A stretch of 64,000 bases of DNA from the NCBI GenBank assembly GCA_026874595.1, contig CM049306.1, positions 60,084,019-60,148,018 of the forward strand, given 5' to 3'. Below, one piece after another: positions 60,993 through 64,000 of this stretch; the first letter of the stretch is position 1; every line of letters starts with the position of its first letter. The stretch is from Sipunculus nudus (lineage: Eukaryota > Annelida > Sipuncula > Golfingiida > Sipunculidae). A program made the position numbers and the translations under genes. Below the pieces are notes generated by a model. It was not told the origin of the DNA. It made no database searches and worked only from the letters and a program-made list of their open reading frames with translations.

Positions 60993-63733
60993 AGCTCAGC
61001 TGACTGAAAGTCATCTGAGCTATAGCGATCACTCTTTGTCCGTCGTCCGTCTGTCTGTCTGTCCGTCTGTCCGTCCGTTAACCAGGCACAAATCGTAACC
61101 GCTGGACCTAGAACCTTGTAACTTGGGATTCTGAGAGGTCCATAAAAAATCTTCTTGGAAACCAGAAATTAGGTCTCTGTTACCCATATCCTTCGAGCTA
61201 TGTGGCCCCAAAGTACCCCCCAGAAAAGTAAAAAATTTCATACAAAAACTTCAATATCTCATTAACTACTTGACTGTTGGTCATGATTTTTGGCATACAT
61301 ATTGATCATGAGATGTTACATCACTTCCTGCAGACTGGTGGCGCCACCTGTATTTTTCGATTTTTTACGAATTTTTTTCTCTATTTTTGAGACCTTTAAA
61401 AATGTGAACATCTGTTAACAAGGCACAAATCATAAAGACTGGACTTAGAATCTTAATTCTTGACACACTGAGAGGTCCATGAAAAATCTCCTTGGAAACC
61501 AGAAATTAGGTCTCTGTTACCCATATCCTTCGAGCTATGGGGCCCCAAAGTACCCCCCAGAATAGTAAAAAATTTCATACAAAAACTTCAATATTTCAAT
61601 AACTACATCACTGATGGTCTTCATTTTTGGCATACATATTGATCATGAGATGTTCGATCAGTTCCTGCAGACTGGTGGCGCCATCTGTACTGTTTGATTT
61701 TTTACGATTTTTTCCTCTATTTTTGAGACCTTTGAGGATGCTGTCATCTGTTAGCGTGGCACAAATCGTAACGACTGGACCTAGAATCTTCATTTTCGAC
61801 ACACTGAGAGACCTATGAAAAGTCTCCATGGAAACCAGAAATTAGGTCTCTGTTACCCATATCCTTCGAGCTATGGGGCCCAAAATAACCCCCCCCCCCC
61901 GCCAGAATAATGGAAAATTTGATACAAAAACTGCAGTATTTCAATAACTACAACACTGATGGTCATGATTTTCGGCATACATATTGATCATGAGCTGTTC
62001 CATCAGTTTCTGCAGACTGGGTGTGCCACCTCTATTTTTTTTCAAATTTTTACAAATTTTTTTCTTTTTTTTGAGACCTTTAAAGATGTGGTTAACTGTC
62101 AACAGGGTACAAATCGCAACAACTGGACCTAGAATCTTCATTCTTGTCATGCAAGGAGGCCCATGAAAGGTGCCTGTGGAAACTTGAAATTAGGTCTCTG
62201 TTATCCATATCCTTCAAGCTATAGGACTCCGAAGTATCCCTCAGAATAATGGACAATTTGATACAAAAACTGAAGTATCTGAACAACTAATGCAGAGATC
62301 ACCATGATTTTTTGCATGGATATTGACCATTAAGTCTTTTTATTAGTTTCTGCAGACTGGTGGAGCCACCTGTATTTTTTTATCCGCCAAAACAAAGTTT
62401 TGCGGATACTATGTTTTTGACCGAGTTCCTCCACCGCGGCGGCGTTCGTTTCCAGAGAGCTCCTCGAAGACTAATGGACCGATTTTTCCCAAACTTACAC
62501 CTATTATCGGGTCACATGTGAACTGGTGCCTAACCAATTTGCGTTGACCTCTGACCTTTCCTCTCTATCCAGTGTCCATTTGTGGGTCTGTTTCCACACA
62601 TAAACCCTCATATCTCGGGAACCGTTTGACCGATCAGGAAATAAAATTGATACAAATGTAGCCCTTGGATTGCTTTATAACATACACAAAAAATGGTGGC
62701 GCCACCTGTAACCATGTTTGCACAGTGTCCATCTGTTCATCTGCCTTTGGTTAAAATCACTCATATCTCTGCAGTGAATTGACTAATTCACCTGAAATTC
62801 GTCATGCGTATACATCCAGGATAGCTTTCTTGATTTTATGACAGGTGGCGCCACCTACGTTCACGTTCACGCTGATGACATCCAAGCTTATATCTTGGGA
62901 ACCGTTTGACCGATCAGGAAATAAAATTTATACAAATGTAGCCCTTTGATAGCTCTGTAACATACACAAAAAATGGTGGCGCCACCTGTAACAATGTTTG
63001 CACAGCGTCTGTCTGTTAGTCTGCCGTGGCCTAAAATCACTCATTTCTCTGTAGTGGTTCAACATAACTGCCTAAAATTTTGCAGGTTTATACATCGTGG
63101 ACAGCTTTCTTGATTTTATGACAGGTGGCGGCACCTACAATCTAGTTAACGCTGCACACATCCAAGCTCATATCTCAGGAACCATTTGACCGATTTGGCC
63201 AAAATTGTGCATGTGTTTAGATCTCACATAGGTCTTTATCATACACAAAACTGGAGGGGTTACATGCAAAGATTTTTGCACAGTGTTTGTCTGTTTGTCT
63301 GCCATGGGCAAAAATCGCTCATATACATGTAGTGGTTTGACTTTTCTGCCTAAAATTTTGCAGGTGTATACAACTTGGACAGCTTTCTGGATTTGTGGTA
63401 GGTGGCACAACCTACATACACATTTAGGCTGCAGACATCCATGCTAATATGCAACATACCTCACTCTATTTCCCCTTGCCACTCAATCCATGCCTCACTA
63501 TCCGATTTTGGCAGATACATGTAGTCACTTGTCGGTTACCCGTATTCTAGTTTTAAAAGTTTACACATTTTTCTCTATTTTTGAGATATATAAATACAGA
63601 CTAAATCTTGGCCTGTTGGTTAATCTGTTTGATGCTTCAGTTGAATGGGTATATACTACCATTCTAATGATAAAATTTCCTTTTGCGAATCTCTTCCCAG
63701 TCAGCTGAGCGTCATGACCCATGGGTCACTTGT
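60993..63733 (+). mobile_element. Family C element, complete, carrying a nested Helitron
   Basis: Head AGCTCAGCTGACTGAAAGTC at 60993 and a CCGT/CTGT head, with core monomers of about 340 bp (palindromes or variants at 61337, 61677, 62022 and 62361). The Helitron at 62383-63550 interrupts the last monomer, after which the core phrase 'ttttctctatttttgaga' resumes. It ends GTCATGACCCATGGGTCACT plus TGT. Confidence 0.8.
62383..63550 (+). mobile_element. Non-autonomous Helitron, copy 3, nested
   Basis: Ends A|TCCGCCAAAAC at 62383 and CTAG|T at 63550. The host monomer without insertion (for example at about 56590) reads through an A|T at the same place, so the empty site is visible. The core has the same palindrome monomers as the copies at 26561 and 35176, more diverged. 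1,168 bp. Confidence 0.85.
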
Positions 63734-63805
63734 ATAATCTTTAAAGTCATCTACTTGTTTTGATTATACATAATACTTTAATTCATAATCATAATTTTTT
63801 TTCAG

Positions 63806-63940
63806 ACATGCACTGTGCTATTCGAGCATGTGACCATATCTCAGAGCTGGTCCACTGTCTGCATACTCACCTCAGCCCGCAAAGTCTCTCCTCAGCAATC
63901 CCACAATGCCTTGCTGCCCCATTACGCAATGCAATTATAG
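63806..63940 (+). CDS. HTT: HTT exon 27 of window
   Basis: Acceptor ttttttcag, donor gttagt. It encodes ACDHISELVHCLHT, against human ACEMVAEMVESLQS, and APLRNAII, against human PLLRNIII. It ends one base into a codon, and the gene continues beyond the window. Confidence 0.94.
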   Translation, partial: TCTVLFEHVTISQSWSTVCILTSARKVSPQQSHNALLPHYAMQL

Positions 63941-64000
63941 GTTAGTATCAAGTAAAATATATGTAATTTCATATAGTTTGTTGCAATAGTTGTTTCATCA

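Larger units (their letters stand above)
1..64000 (+). other. HTT: Huntingtin (HTT) locus, internal part (27 exons)
   Basis: Twenty-seven consecutive exons of huntingtin, a large HEAT-repeat scaffold protein that acts in vesicle transport, autophagy and spindle orientation (family knowledge). Adding the exons gives about 3,947 coding bases (about 1,315 codons) with matching phases at all 26 junctions and GT-AG introns throughout. Alignment to the human protein from memory is collinear without missing blocks, covering roughly human residues 1020-2340: the end of N-HEAT, the bridge and early C-HEAT. Start and stop codons lie outside the window. Introns range from about 0.24 kb to 21.9 kb and are filled with transposons. 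The exons are listed here as 1 to 27 by order in the window, not by true exon number. Confidence 0.97.

Noticed and set aside
1-64000. tRNA, rRNA or other structural RNA genes
   Set aside because: No intact cloverleaf or rRNA sequence was seen. Only degenerate pol III boxes in the two SINE-like repeats.

Overview
The window is animal nuclear DNA. It is AT-rich, its genes are split by introns, and it is full of short non-autonomous transposons. The protein sequences are lophotrochozoan-like. The repeat style (hairpin-ended elements with CCGT-rich heads and minisatellite cores) resembles bivalve molluscs, but the species cannot be named from sequence alone.

The main gene is huntingtin (HTT), on the + strand and running through the whole window. 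I could place 27 consecutive internal exons (1-47 to 63806-63940). Splice phases agree at every junction, giving about 1,315 codons without a gap. They align, by recall of the human protein, to roughly human residues 1020-2340: the end of the N-HEAT domain, the bridge and the start of C-HEAT. The first exons (with any polyglutamine) and the last exons lie outside. The largest intron (12918-34830, 21.9 kb) holds a second gene on the same strand: a complete single-exon 848-codon prominin (CD133 family) at 23002-25548.

The introns carry several transposon classes. (i) Three canonical non-autonomous Helitrons run from A|TC to CTAG|T (26561-28011, 35176-36921, 62383-63550). (ii) Hairpin-started elements end in a GACCC..GGGTC palindrome plus CTTG and insert in T runs, which suggests Helentron/HINE type (268, 2850, 7009-8796 minus, 17322-19169, 29176-30382, 53703-59469 with 54317-58257 nested inside, 60993-63733). 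(iii) Related families with other end sequences lie at 11816-12408, 14818-16220 and 38756-39271. (iv) Also present are TA-flanked mariner-like MITEs, tRNA-like SINEs, a 133-bp retroposon with a 12-bp target duplication, and a decayed LINE. A 12-bp palindrome, GGTGGCGCCACC, recurs dozens of times in the cores of several of these families.

The most unusual feature is in HTT itself. Five of the 27 exons have one splice junction copied in tandem into the neighbouring intron: the acceptors of exons 11, 13, 22 and 24 and the donor of exon 15. Copy number ranges from one extra copy to nine. Each unit spans the exon-intron boundary, so the introns hold runs of decoy splice sites. Every decoy I traced would put a premature stop in the message.
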